64,000 nt of DNA. Origin: Datisca glomerata. Taxonomy: Eukaryota; Streptophyta; Magnoliopsida; Cucurbitales; Datiscaceae. The stretch's first letter is position 1; the number at the start of each line of letters is the position of its first letter. This document shows positions 22,560 through 33,830 of the stretch, one piece after another. A program made the translations under genes and the position numbers. The DNA lies in the NCBI GenBank assembly GCA_003255025.1, contig QANY01005277.1, positions 1,208,858 through 1,272,857 on the forward strand, read 5' to 3'. Below the pieces are notes generated by a model. It did not search any database, was not told where the DNA came from, and saw nothing but the letters and a program-made list of their open reading frames with translations.

Positions 22560-24600
22560 AGCTCTACTTTTATGTGCTGTTTATGCACATGATTCCCTCC
22601 ATATATGTAAGTATGTGTATATTGGTCTTATCTGACACTTATAATAATTTATTTATATTTAGATCTGATAGTTTGTTTAGATCCTAATGTTGTTTTATCT
22701 ATGCGTTCTAAATGAAATGTGATGTTTATCTTCTAAAAAAAGAATATGCCATAAAAACATGAGAATCCAATGCAATTTTGACGATTTATTTTATGAATAG
22801 CTAATAAATTGATATTTTTATAAATAATATGTAAAAATTCTTACTACAAGGTCCATGAGCATTTTGTATTTGATTTTGCTCTATGAAGTTTGCTCATAGA
22901 CATAAGGTATAAACCAAGAATTTTTTATGACTTGTAAATACTTAATTCCACAGTCTAATGTACTGGCTGGAGCTTTACAAGAAAAGATTGTAGTACATTA
23001 ATTATATTATGTAGATTGACTTACCCTGGTCATTGGTGGAGTACCTAGTTAATGTGCTAGTACATTTAAAATGTATTGAAATGAATAACGAGTATATTTT
23101 TTTTTAGTAAAGTACTATCTAATGATAGTCCAGACTCATTGTTATTATTGTATGAGTACTCTCAATCTTGATAGAGTTATGAGCTCATATTTAATAGCTT
23201 AGTCATTTTGATTTATTAAGAATGAGACTTTATGAGTGAATATATTTCGTAGGGGATGACCGTGTTATTGGATAGTGAGTCCATAGTTTCTCAATAGTAG
23301 AATCCCGAGACACTTTTAATTAAGTTGTATAGTACCTCTTACGTAATTTATTTATGTGTTCACAATAACTAAACGCTTATAATCTATGTGGAGTACTAGA
23401 GACTTGATCATTTTACTTGAGGCATCGCGTAAGAAAATTATCATAGTTGACTGATAGAATACATTTAGAACATATGGATACGCCGAAGTGCCTAAATATT
23501 AGGTCGATAATACTTCATATAATTATGTACGGTACTATATTATGGAGGGGCATTAGTCATTGCGTAATGAATAATGGGTTAAGGATATTAACGTCGAATA
23601 ATATAAAAATACACGTTAAGTTCAATTACAACTTTATAGTAGAATTAATCATAATTAATAATTAATAGATTTGATTATAATTTTAATTGGTAGATTTGAT
23701 TAATTATGTAGCTAAGTGTATTTTTTTTTATCTTTTTAGTTCCCCTGCTAACCTCGAATTTGAATTATGCTCTGACCAAACTTGTTTAATAAATAATTGA
23801 CCCAATATAAATATCCTATAATCAATCAAATGACTTAAAAAATTATCTTAATTTTAAAAGTCCTAGTATTAAGATTAATTAAAATTAATTTTAATTTATT
23901 ATAATTAAAAAAGTAATACAATTGGAAATTTTGCTTTCAATCGAAGCTTTTGAATTGTTTTGATAGTTGTAACAGTGGACTTTAAGAATAAGTGTGTTTT
24001 GGGCAAACACTTTGAGAATTTTTTTTACAAAATTGATGTAATTCAATTTTTCAACAAAAATAAAAAATATCTTCATGCTCTCCCTTTAACCGAGTGAAAA
24101 AGAAGAGGATAGTGTTGATTTTTGATTTTCGAGTGCCCATACACTCTAGTTTTTAGTTTGGGTTATGTAATTTTGTGGGGCAACCTACAAAGTGGTTGTG
24201 TATTTCCTTCGGCTTTACTAAATTTTTTTAATTGAATTCACGTACACTTTCTTCAAAAGCATAGGACTTTTTGTAATGATTTTTAGTTGGGAAAACATCA
24301 TTGGAAACCATGCAAATAAACAAGAAACTATGTGGACAACAATGCTCAATGGGCGGCAGGCGTCCGTGCAGTGGACTGTACTGCACAACAGTGTTGAAAT
24401 TGCACTGCACATTGCTGAAATGCATTTAACAGTGTATTCGGCTCCGCTGGACAGTGCTGAAATGCACTGGATAGTGCATTCAGCATTGCTGGACAGTGCC
24501 CAACAATGTTCCGGTGACTTGCGAAGACTTACGACATTGATGTGGATGAACGTAGTGATGATTAGAGCAGTTGCATACAAGATTAAACCTAACTAAAGTT
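22560..24600. repeat. Degenerate LTR-like region
   Basis: Non-coding 2-kb stretch with several word groups shared with the plant LTRs elsewhere in this window: GTGAGTCCATAGTTTCTCAA (23274) resembles GAGTCCATAGTTCCCGAGTC in the solo LTR at 17590. A tract at 24340-24515 contains repeated ACAGTG/GCACTG words similar to the CACGTG-word cluster of that LTR. A motif around 24170-24220 (GGGGCAACCTACAAAGTGG) is common near plant LTR ends. I could not set boundaries or find a duplication. Confidence 0.35.
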
Positions 24601-25430
24601 TAATATTAGGTTTAAGGATTAGGGTTGGGGTTATGCAATAGTAATTTACATTACAATGCCTTGCATGACTATTATGCTTTTAATTGCTTATAATATTTTA
24701 TATCATTTTATGCTTAGATATATCGATCATAATTTTAAAAACCAGGAGACTATTTAGGTTTTTTAAATATGAGAAAGTGCTTGTGATTGTATAAAAAGAA
24801 ATAAAGCATAGCATAATTGATTGAGAGCATAATTTGACTAGCTTGAAGCATGTTATTTGGAGTTTACTTAACTGGAAATGTAACCTAGACATTATCTACT
24901 AAGAGAATCAAGTTTGTCCTAACTGATTCTTGTCCACCATCTCCTACTTAAAGTTCTAGTAATAAGGAGAAATAAGCATATTCGACGTGGATTATGAAAG
25001 ATGAGTTTAGGAGGAAAAATTTTAATTTCTAAATTTAGACACAAGAAAGGATAATTCATCTTTAACAAGGAGGATACAAAATCATTGATAAGAAAAACAA
25101 AGAATACTCCGACTCAAAAAACACAATACTGTTAAAATCATTTGGTTAAATCAACACAAAATCATTTGGTTAAATCAACACACACTCTCTCTATTTATAT
25201 GAAATTAAAACTTATTTTATTTGTGATTTATCATTATCTTCATCTAACGTATATCTTCTTAAAATTGAAATTTACTTTGTTATTTATGATTTTTCGTTAT
25301 TTTCTGATAATATATTTTTGTATTGTGTAAGAGGGGATAAACTTTTTTATCATTATCTCCAGATCCCCTATATTAAGGAACAATAAAGGTGATGTAGTAT
25401 TTGGGTCGTGCAAATTTTTAGTTCTCAAAT
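24600..25430. other. Intergenic, with a 24-bp tandem duplication
   Basis: No gene. At 25134-25181 the word AAATCATTTGGTTAAATCAA occurs twice in tandem (period 24). Otherwise unremarkable AT-rich DNA upstream of the nucleotidase gene. Confidence 0.45.
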
Positions 25431-25929
25431 TTTTAATAATTTACCCGCCAGTCTCGTGCACGGAGAAGCTTTCCGTTGCCAAAGCGCACGAAAAGTCCAC
25501 CGGGGAGCCCATTCCCTTGTTTTGGTACCATTTCATCCCGGCGCAAGTTACTGACGCCACCGTCTCATTCACGCAAGCCGACGTGGCAGATTATTCTCAC
25601 CCCACACCATCATCATTCTTCCAGTGTCTCACATTCCCCAACCCAATCCACTCCAAATCATTCTTCGAGAAAACGAATCTCATTCTCAAATTAATCCCCA
25701 ACTTGGATAATCTAATTCCAGGTGCGAATATAATTACTCGCATAACCAATCTCATTCTCAACTAGTTTTCTTTTTTTCCTTGGCTATAATTTTTTTTATG
25801 TCCGTCCATGCAGTTTCAATTGTCAAGTTGTAATTCGCACATCTGTCACATCCATTTCAGTATCCGATTCTCCTCTTCCTCAACCCAACCGCTCTCTCTT
25901 TCTCGAGATGGCTATTTAACTACTTCGCC
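25430..25929 (+). promoter_or_regulatory. 5' flank / leader of the 5'-nucleotidase gene
   Basis: GC content rises abruptly at 25440, and pyrimidine-rich stretches typical of plant 5' leaders follow (CTCTCTCTTTCTCGAGATGG at 25890). A possible non-coding first exon ends near 25722 (CCAGGTGCG) and a matching acceptor lies at about 25813 (CCATGCAG). Two overlapping open frames (25476-25765) are present but match no family, and their reading direction is not supported by codon pattern. No clear TATA box was found. Confidence 0.4.
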
Positions 25930-28900
25930 ATGCGAATTCCCAAGAAGCCGTTTTCCTTTTGTCTCTCCATCTTCTCTCCTGAATCCTCACCTTCATTTTC
26001 GTCTCAGATTTTTCTCGGAAAGTTCACTTATTCTTCCCGGAAATTAAGAGGAATTAATACCTTAGGTTCGTGTTTTTTAACGCATTTCCATTTGAACTTC
26101 TTGCTTACTGGGCGTTTTAGGTGAATTTGAATATCTGTGAAGTTCAACTAATCTGAATTTATCAATATTCTGCTTCTTCTCATCATTTCATATTTTCCTT
26201 TAATGTGAAGCTGTTTTTCTGTGTCGTTCTTCTCGGTTGTGTTGTTCACTTGGCTGTGCGCAGTCGAATAATCACTGTATTTCTTGCCTATGATTTAGCA
26301 ATCTTCTAAGAATTTTTGTAAGAGAGACGTTTTAGTATATGACTTGTTTTGACTAGAAGGTAAGTTTAGGAGAGCTTAAAAGTTTGGGAAATTAGATTTC
26401 GGTGGTAGTTTTCGAAGCTTAGCATGGAGGATTCTCTGAGTTAGAACCTAGGCTGCTTTGCCCTGTACTCGTTTAATTGATGAGAGCAGGTTAGACATAC
26501 AGGTAAAACATATTTGATGGAACAATTACTGTTTCTGGAAAGTTGCTAAAAATCGAAAGAAAGCTAGGTAATGCATCTCTCTTCGCGTTATTAACAGTGA
26601 GAATTCTAGTTGCCAGTCATCTAAGTACGGTACTTGGTGCGATTGAGATGCTGCTTTATTCTGTGCTCGGTTAGTTGATGAGAACAGGTTAAACATTTAT
26701 GTTTCATTGTGGAAAGGATTTTTATAGTTATTTTTTCTTGTAACAGTTACTCTTGCTAGAAAGTTGCTAAAAAATCAAAAGAAAGCTAGGGAATGCATCT
26801 CTCTTCGATTTTGATAACATTGAGAATTCTAGTCGCCAGTCATCTAAGTACCGTACTAAGTACTTGGTGCAATTGAGATGGTGAAAGTGTCGTAGACAAA
26901 TTACAAGGGTTTGAATTGTGACCATATATCACTTGGTTTTTCTTGGGAGCTTATTGAGTATGAAACTTATGAAATTGGTCGAATGGACATTGACACCCCT
27001 TAGTAGACAAATTATTATGTTATTGGCTTTTAGTAAAATGTCACTTACTAAACTTGTCTTTGGATTTTGGTTAGATATATTAGTGCATGTTTAACATGAT
27101 TTGAGTAGTTCATCACACGGTTAGAAGCTTATCTTCTTTCTGTCATTGTCAAATCCCTATTAGGAGTTAATCCATTGCATGCCAGATTTCCAATGGGTGA
27201 GAGCCATCGGACTGTTGTTGGGGACACATCATCTAGTATTCTACATACTGCTCACAGAGATGGTGGTCAGGGACCATGCATATGGTCATCATCAGAGGAA
27301 GGATGCAAAATTGATTTAGGAAAGCAGATATTTTGTAACAGATCCTTGAACATGAAGGGTATCGTTGCAGTGGGGTTTGATATGGATTACACATTGGCAC
27401 AATACAAGCCTGAAACATTCGAATCCCTTGCATATGAAGGCACAATAAGAAAACTGGTTTACGATTTGGGATATCCCCAAGAGGTACGTTTTTCTTTATT
27501 ACTCTTACCATGTTAAGAATATGCTTATGATGCAATCTTTTATCAGCTATGATGTGGGCAAAATATAGGCTTAAAGTTATATTAATAATTTATTTTGTTT
27601 GCCTAGTTACGTCTTCTTCCTTTGTTTTGATCTTAGTGTACATGTTCTTCACTTTTTAACCAAAGTTGTTTCCTTCTAATCTGGAGTCTGGACAGTATAT
27701 CGTTAGTTACTTGGTAATGTTGGTTTCTTGTAGTTGCTGGAATGGTCATTTGACTGGAAATACATGGTTAGAGGATTGGTTCTTGATAAGAAGAGAGGAA
27801 ACATTTTGAAGGTTAACGCCATTATATTTCCCATCACTTCTTAGTTCTTTGATGATTTTTTTGGAAGCTTGGCTAGTGTCTCATGACTTTCTAAGGTGAA
27901 TATATGTCTGACCATTGTACAGATGGATCGGCACAAATATGTTAAAGTAGCCTATCATGGATTTAAAGAACTGTCCAAGGAAGACAAAATTGGAACTTAT
28001 GGGAATACCCTAGTACGGGATTCTTTTGATGAGCCTGACTATGCTCTCATTGATACACTTTTTTCACTAGCTGAAGCTTACTTGTTTGCACAATTAGTCG
28101 ACTTTAAGGACAATAATGCCGGGAAAGTCCCAGAGGCTGTTGAGTAAGCAAATATTTTTTTGGGTGTATTTACTCCATAAACTTATAGTTTTTTTATATT
28201 GATTCTGAGTTTCTGTAGTTATAGTGTATCAATGTTTTGTATGTTGTTATAGTGTATCAATGTTTTGTATGTTAATCTTCCAGTTACTCTAGCATGTATA
28301 AAGATGTTCGAGCTGCAGTTGATTTGTGTCATCGTGATGGAACTTTAAAGCAAATGGTTGCAAAGGATCCTAAAAGGTGAGGATCAGAAATGGTAATTTC
28401 ATCAAGGGTTTGGGCCTGTTATTCTTGTTGTGGTCTAATGAGAACTTTTTTGTTCTAACTAAACATAAAAATATCAAAAGACAAATATCTTCTGAGCTTC
28501 TTTTTCAAATTAATAAGTAGTTGGATCTTGAGTTTGCTCCTCAGAATTCACTAGTTCGATCGCATCCAGGGTCACTGGAAGTTTACATGGTCGTTAACTT
28601 CAGGACCCGTGGAATTTTTTGGGTGCAAGCCCACCGGCGGTATCAAAAAAATAAAAATAAAATAAGTAGTTGGAGAATCTATTTTTGATAAGTAATTGGT
28701 GAAATTGCTTTTATGAAAATATTAATTGAAGATTTGATGTTTGCTGATCTGATGCTTAGTCAACTGTTGCGGCTTACACCTTTTGATGATACTTTCTAGG
28801 TATATCAATGAGGATACCTCCATAGTGCCTATGCTGAAAATGCTCAGAGATTCTGATCGAGCTACTTTCTTGGTGACGAATAGGTAACAATGTGGTTTAG

Positions 28901-31900
28901 CATTTTTCCAGGTTGCTGACAATGTGGTAACAGGGTGTTTTTTCTCTTGTAGTTTGTGGGACTATACAAATATTGTGATGAATTTCCTGTGTGGTTCTCG
29001 CACACTTGATGGTGATAAGAAGTGTAACTTTGATTGGCTTCAGTATTTCGATGTTGTCATCACTGGCAGGTCTCTTTCCTTCCTTTTGACATAGTAAAGC
29101 TAGAATAACATGCATTTGATAAACTATTTTGATATCTCTTGATTCTCTTCTATTTGTTCAATTTTTTCTTTATCATTGAATGTTTTTGCTGCTTTTGTGT
29201 ACAGAATGGATTTAACCTTTATATCCTTTGATTGAGACTGATATTTTTTTCCTCGGTCTCTTTCCCCCTGATTTTTGTAAGCCCATTGCCTTTGGCTTTT
29301 TTTCTCTTAATATAATGTGAAAAATGTTTCTCTGCTTTATAGATAGAACTGTAGAATCAAAAAACAAAAAGCTTGTACATCCCCACCATGACCACCTTCG
29401 TAGTTGTTACTCTATTTGGTCCACGGTTCTTGCTGTTGCTATAATGGGCAGTTAGACCTCCGGTAATTATGCTACAATCAATGTTGGATAACTGATATAG
29501 CCTCTGCTGGCCCTTTTGTGTGGTAGAAAGAGAAATTATAGATTTTAACACATCTGTAAAGTGCATTGTGTGTGTCCAAGTATTGGTCATGGATAATTGT
29601 TTTAGGGATGAAGAAAGATTTTCAAAGGATTTCATAGAAGGCAAACTTAGTGTTATGATAGAAATTCTAAACTTCTGTAATTATCCGATTAGAGCAATCA
29701 GCAAACAATAAACATGTTTATTGTGAAAACTGTTCTTGCTGGATACAAATGGATCCAGTGTGGTAGTAGATGTACACATGATGTTGGCGAGTTTATTGTT
29801 TCATTTATACCGGAGCTATTTGTATTATACGTAACTGAAGTTAAATTTGTCAATACAGTGCAAAACCAAGCTTTTTTCAAGAGGAAAATCGTGCCAATCT
29901 CTTTGAAGTTGAACCTGAGTCAGGGATGCTGCTTAACACTGATAATGGCTCTCCGGTGCCTCAGGTTAGCATGGTGAAATTTGTATCTTCTGCTTCACAT
30001 GTCATACCATTAACTGCTTACCTTTTGCGACTTTGCATTTACATCTCTTTTCAATGGCTTAAAAGGTGGGAGATACTTCGCCAAGATTATCATTGAAGGG
30101 GCTGAATAAGAGGTGCAGAGTTTTCCAGGTAATGCATAGTTACAGAGGAATTTTGTGTGACGCCACATAAAATTGTATTTGTGTTCTCTAAAATTGTGAC
30201 CTCTTTTGATATATTTTTTCCACTGCATTTTATGTATGTCATGGTTTACTATTATATCTGTAGGGAGGCAATGTCAGGCACCTGCATAAACTACTTTCTA
30301 TTGAATCGAGTCCACAGGTGAATTATATGTTCGTGGATTAGGCAGCGAGGAAAAGACATTAATTTGCTTAGAAGTTTAATATCCAATTTAGTCTCCAGTT
30401 TGTTGCTTTAAGTTTGTTTCACTCGTTAAGTAGGTTCTTTATGTTGGGGATCACATCTATGGAGATATATTAAGGAGCAAAAAGGTTCTTGGTATAGTCT
30501 TCACTATTTCTTCTTGTCTCCAATTTGCTTTCACTGGCAAGTATATGAAAGTTGATCTCATTTTTTCTGGTGACATGTTATGTCTTTATGAGCAGGATGG
30601 AGGACAATGCTAGTTGTCCCAGAGCTTGAGAGGGAGGTTGAACTTCTATGGGAATTGAGAGATACCCGCAAGGTTCATTACTTACTTTCAGATGATATTC
30701 AACGTAATAATTCATGTTGTTAAACTATTACACGTGGGTGCATTGCTTTGATCAATGTCTTCATTTTTTATTACGCAGCAACTTCAGTTGTTGAGAACAG
30801 ATCGGGACCTTATTGAAGACAAAATACATCATTTGAAGTGGTCACTCAAGTATTTATCTGAATCGCCCTATATTGGGCTTCTTGATATTATAGCAGCTTT
30901 AAATTTGGGAAAATTCTACCGAGAGCCCTTATAGTGTGCTCAAATGTCAGACACCTTCTTAGGTTTCTGTGACAAAAAACTCAAAGTTCAATTTTAAACT
31001 AACTATGTTTAAATATTATGTAATACCAAAATTTTTATCGCTTTTTCTCAATTCTAAAAACGTTAAAATCAATTTTGTTAGATATTGAAACCCGAACTTA
31101 CCTAATTTATATGCAACCCAAAATCGTTTATGTTATGAGAATAATCATGTCTTTTCACATCTAAACTAACATATTTTTTACAAAATGAACTTATATGTCA
31201 TTTGCAAATTAGAGGGGGTGTTTGTGTGATTATGCAAACTACAGGGGTGTTAGAGGAGTCTATCTGAGTCGCCCTATATATTGCTTAATATTTTAGCAGC
31301 TTTGAAAATTTACTCATTGTTTAGGTTTGGAGATGTCAATGATGATGAGCATGGACTATCTTCTGAACTAGAAATATTGGAGGTTAGCCCATTTGTCTAC
31401 AAGCCATGTATACTATCCAGCTTATACATGGTAACTTAAAAATATTAAATGACCAATATAATTGTTCTTCATTTGTTTAATGCAGCCTCAGCGAGTGGAA
31501 GTTCGGTCCAGGCATCAACAGGTTCAACGTGAATGTCACCGTAAGGTAGAAGTAGAACACTTGCATATTGATTTCTACTTCCTGCTTGTCTGTAATTTAG
31601 CATTTTGGTTAGTCCAAATTATAGGTTTCAGTGATGCTTACCTTGTATCACAAAACGATTACAGTTTCACAGCGTATGGGGACAACTCATGAAGACTGGT
31701 TATCAGAACTCACGCTTTGCTCATCAGGTAATCTTTAAGACTGTGTTTGGATCTCGAAATTATGAAGGAAAGAATGTGAAGGAAAAAGATGAGGAAATTG
31801 ATAAAGTAGTAAACTCTATTCTTATGCTTACTTTTCTCTTCATTCTCTATTGGACCCAAACAATGAATATGAGATCCCCATAATTTCTCATCCTTTCCCT

Positions 31901-32192
31901 CACACTTTCCGTGATCTAAACACAACCTAACTGTTATTTGAGGGGTATGGAGACCAATGTATACTTCTTAAAATTGTTTTTGGATATTGCCTGTTCCTAA
32001 AGATGTATTCTGGCAAATACCGAAATCTTCTTAATTATATTTGTCAATTTTGTTATGAAAATGATGCAGGTTGAGAGGTTTGCCTGCCTTTACACTAGCC
32101 AAGTTACGAACTTAAGCCTTTATTCTCCAGATAAGTACTATAGACCCAGTGAAGATTTCATGCCCCATGAATTTGGCATTATTCCTTTCTAA
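25930..32192 (+). CDS. HAD-superfamily purine (IMP/GMP-type) 5'-nucleotidase, 17 coding exons
   Basis: Hydrolyses nucleoside monophosphates to nucleosides in the cytosolic 5'-nucleotidase II-like family (Pfam 5_nucleotid). Exons: 25930-26065, 27164-27483, 27734-27811, 27923-28143, 28284-28376, 28800-28883, 28953-29069, 29859-29964, 30066-30128, 30264-30317, 30434-30491, 30596-30672, 30779-30849, 31325-31382, 31486-31545, 31665-31727, 32070-32192. All borders are GT-AG, phases match, and the total is 1782 bp (593 aa plus stop). HAD motif I is FDMDYTLAQY (nucleophile Asp118, acid/base Asp120), motif II FLVTNS (Thr309), motif III SAKP (Lys352), motif IV YVGDHIYGDIL (Asp430, Asp435). The C-terminus MKTGYQNSRFAHQ...YYRPSED is conserved in the plant family. 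Exon 1 is Ser/Phe/basic-rich and could be a transit peptide; if it is not used, Met at 27193 would be the start. Residue numbers assume exon 1. Confidence 0.92.
26448..26885 (+). repeat. Tandem duplication (~222 bp) in intron 1 of the nucleotidase gene
   Basis: Two diverged copies in intron 1. Landmarks repeat in order about 222 bp apart: GATGAGA-CAGGTTA-ACAT, AAAGTTGCTAAAAA-TC, AAAGCTAGG-AATGCATCTC, GAGAATTCTAGT-GCCAGTC and CTAAGTAC-GTAC. The second copy has small insertions. Non-coding. Confidence 0.75.
28218..28273 (+). repeat. 28-bp perfect tandem duplication in intron 4
   Basis: The word GTTATAGTGTATCAATGTTT, continuing to TGTATGTT, occurs twice with a period of 28 bp, 10 bp before the acceptor of exon 5. 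The acceptor itself (TTCCAG) is unaffected. Confidence 0.85.
28526..28660 (+). mobile_element. tRNA-derived SINE (5'-truncated) in intron 5 of the nucleotidase gene
   Basis: About 135 bp flanked by a perfect 14-bp direct repeat, AATAAGTAGTTGGA, at 28512-28525 and 28661-28674. The body has a box B-like word (AGTTCGATCGC, about 28553), the conserved-looking block TACATGGTCGTTAACTTCAG that occurs in a plant SINE family, and an A-rich tail (AAAAAAATAAAAATAAA). Box A is missing, so the copy is truncated at its 5' end. It lies sense to the gene and about 125 bp or more from the next exon. Confidence 0.8.
30850..31310 (+). repeat. Intron 13 insertion bracketed by ~50-bp direct repeats
   Basis: The start of intron 13 (30850-30905: TATCTGAATCGCCCTATAT, then ATTATAGCAGCTTTAAA) recurs near its end (31258-31310: TATCTGAGTCGCCCTATAT, then ATTTTAGCAGCTTTGAAA). 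About 350 bp of AT-rich DNA lies between them, with related outer edges (GTCAGACACC near the left, GCAAACTACAGGGG near the right). The direct repeats are too long for a usual transposon target duplication, so a duplication-plus-insertion or template-switch repair event is more likely. Confidence 0.6.
31739..31927. mobile_element. Tourist-like (PIF/Harbinger) MITE in intron 16
   Basis: A 189-bp element with terminal inverted repeats GACTGTGTTTGGATC and (as reverse complement of its right end) GGTTGTGTTTAGATC, 12 of 15 bases matching. It is flanked by a TAA target duplication (31736-31738 and 31928-31930). TAA/TTA duplications and TGTTTGG-type ends are characteristic of Tourist-like MITEs. It starts 11 bp after the exon 16 donor and has no coding capacity. 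Confidence 0.8.
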
Positions 32193-32199
32193 AAAGCGT

Positions 32200-32271
32200 T
32201 TAACCTGGAGACGGATGGAAGTCGTCATTCATTATTAAACCTAGAGACGGATGGAAGTCGTCATTCATTAT
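32200..32271 (+). repeat. 36-bp tandem duplication in the 3' UTR of the nucleotidase gene
   Basis: The block containing GAGACGGATGGAAGTCGTCA is present twice with a period of 36 bp, 8 bp after the stop codon. The copies differ at one or two bases. Each unit can pair GACG with CGTC. Confidence 0.85.
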
Positions 32272-33830
32272 TTTGTTGATCGTATTGGGAAGCATAACGC
32301 TAGAGCTTCTATAAGAGGTCCCTTTTCGTTCTCTTCGCGTTCCCTTTCATCAATAGCTCCAATACAACATGATATAGATAGATGTTTATGTGTAGTTAAT
32401 TGTTCACAAAGTTTAAAGCTCCAGTTGGTCTACTATATGCACAAGTGTAATATGTCTAAGGACTGATATGAACTTATTAGCTAAAGGATTGTTGGTGTAG
32501 CTGAAATAATGATTAAGAATTCACTGATTGCAATTCTTTGTAATTGAAACTTCAAACGTGGAAGACATTAACAAGGGAAAATAAATGAAGTGCACTATAC
32601 TAACGTAAATATAGCTCATTGGTGATCATATATGTAGCTCATTACTGATCATATATATGGCTCTTTCTATCGCCCAAAATCTATCTGCATTGGGCATAAG
32701 AACCTAAGAAATGATTTCTCGCGGCCAATACAACTACAAGATGATATATACAGAGTCTCTTGCTAATTGTAAGCTTATTAGAAACATTAGCAGAAACAGA
32801 AGATCATGCTCTCTTTCATCAAGTTGAAAGATCACCTGTGTCATGGCGCTTACTAAGAAAAATGATCTCTTGTTGCAGAAGTCTATAGTATTTATTGTCT
32901 GTAACATACTAGCCGGGAGAGAGAGAGCGGAAGAAGTTTCTCTTTCCTCTCATTTCTCTTTTCAATGTGCTACACTTACAATATCATAAAATGATTATTC
33001 GTTTTTATCTTTGATATGAATGACCGCGTATTATATTATCCCAAACAAAGGGAAAGATAGCCGTAAGTGAATCTCCTTTCGTCTCCCCCTTAAACACAAA
33101 ATTAAGAGGGGAGGACTACAAGTCGATGTAATACAATAAAGGAATGGCATAAGTTTTCCTGCTTATCTTCTCTTTCTGAAAAGTATCTCGGATGGTATAA
33201 TAAAAATGCTTTCCCACAATGGATGGACTTGTCAGGGACAAAAATAAAGTACCAGTTGTTGACTAAAACCGCACATAGAAGAACAAAATTCAATCATACC
33301 CCCTCTAATAATGATAGAGCCTGGACGATGGCCAACTCCAACTTGTGAGGAGGGACCGCTGAGAGAGAATAAATGTCTTTCAATGATGTTAAATTGGAAT
33401 AAGTTACTATAATTGTCATATAAGTTGCAATGAACATATATTATTCATGCTTGATTTAATATAAAAGACGTTATACCGTCTCTCTTTCTAACTTTTTTAT
33501 CATGGACCAATCAGCAATGGAGAATATTGAGACAATGATGGCAACCTTTGACTATCAGTTTGTACTTGAAAAATGTTAAATGTTGAGATAATGTACTTGG
33601 TAAAACTTAATATTACACTGATTTAGATCCATAAAGTGAAAGTTATGCCTATCTTTTGTCAAATTTTCTGATATGATTCAATAATGTATTAAGTTCTCTG
33701 TCACTGGTTAGCTCTTTAATGAAAGAAACTAATATAGTTTCTTATCAAAATGTATCTCCTATATACTATTTCGTACATATTTCAAATGAATTTTATCTGT
33801 TAATAGTCATCATAAGGTTAAATCCATTTG
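32272..33830. other. Intergenic, no gene recognised
   Basis: 3' flank of the nucleotidase gene. A roughly 28-bp duplication occurs at 32610-32665 (AGCTCATT-GTGATCATATAT twice). A short - strand frame at 33102-33293 lacks family signatures. No RNA gene seen. Confidence 0.4.

Noticed and set aside
24218..24596. Overlapping frames on both strands, Cys/Ser-rich
   Set aside because: Produced by the ACAGTG/GCACTG repeated words of an LTR-like region; both strands are open for the same reason.
25476..25765. Overlapping + strand frames upstream of the nucleotidase gene
   Set aside because: They match no domain I know, overlap each other, and lie in the GC-rich leader. An unspliced 5' UTR explains them.
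29520..29977. + strand frames within intron 7 of the nucleotidase gene
   Set aside because: The second overlaps exon 8 in another frame; the first has no homology. Exon 8 is fixed by the SAKP motif and by splice phases.
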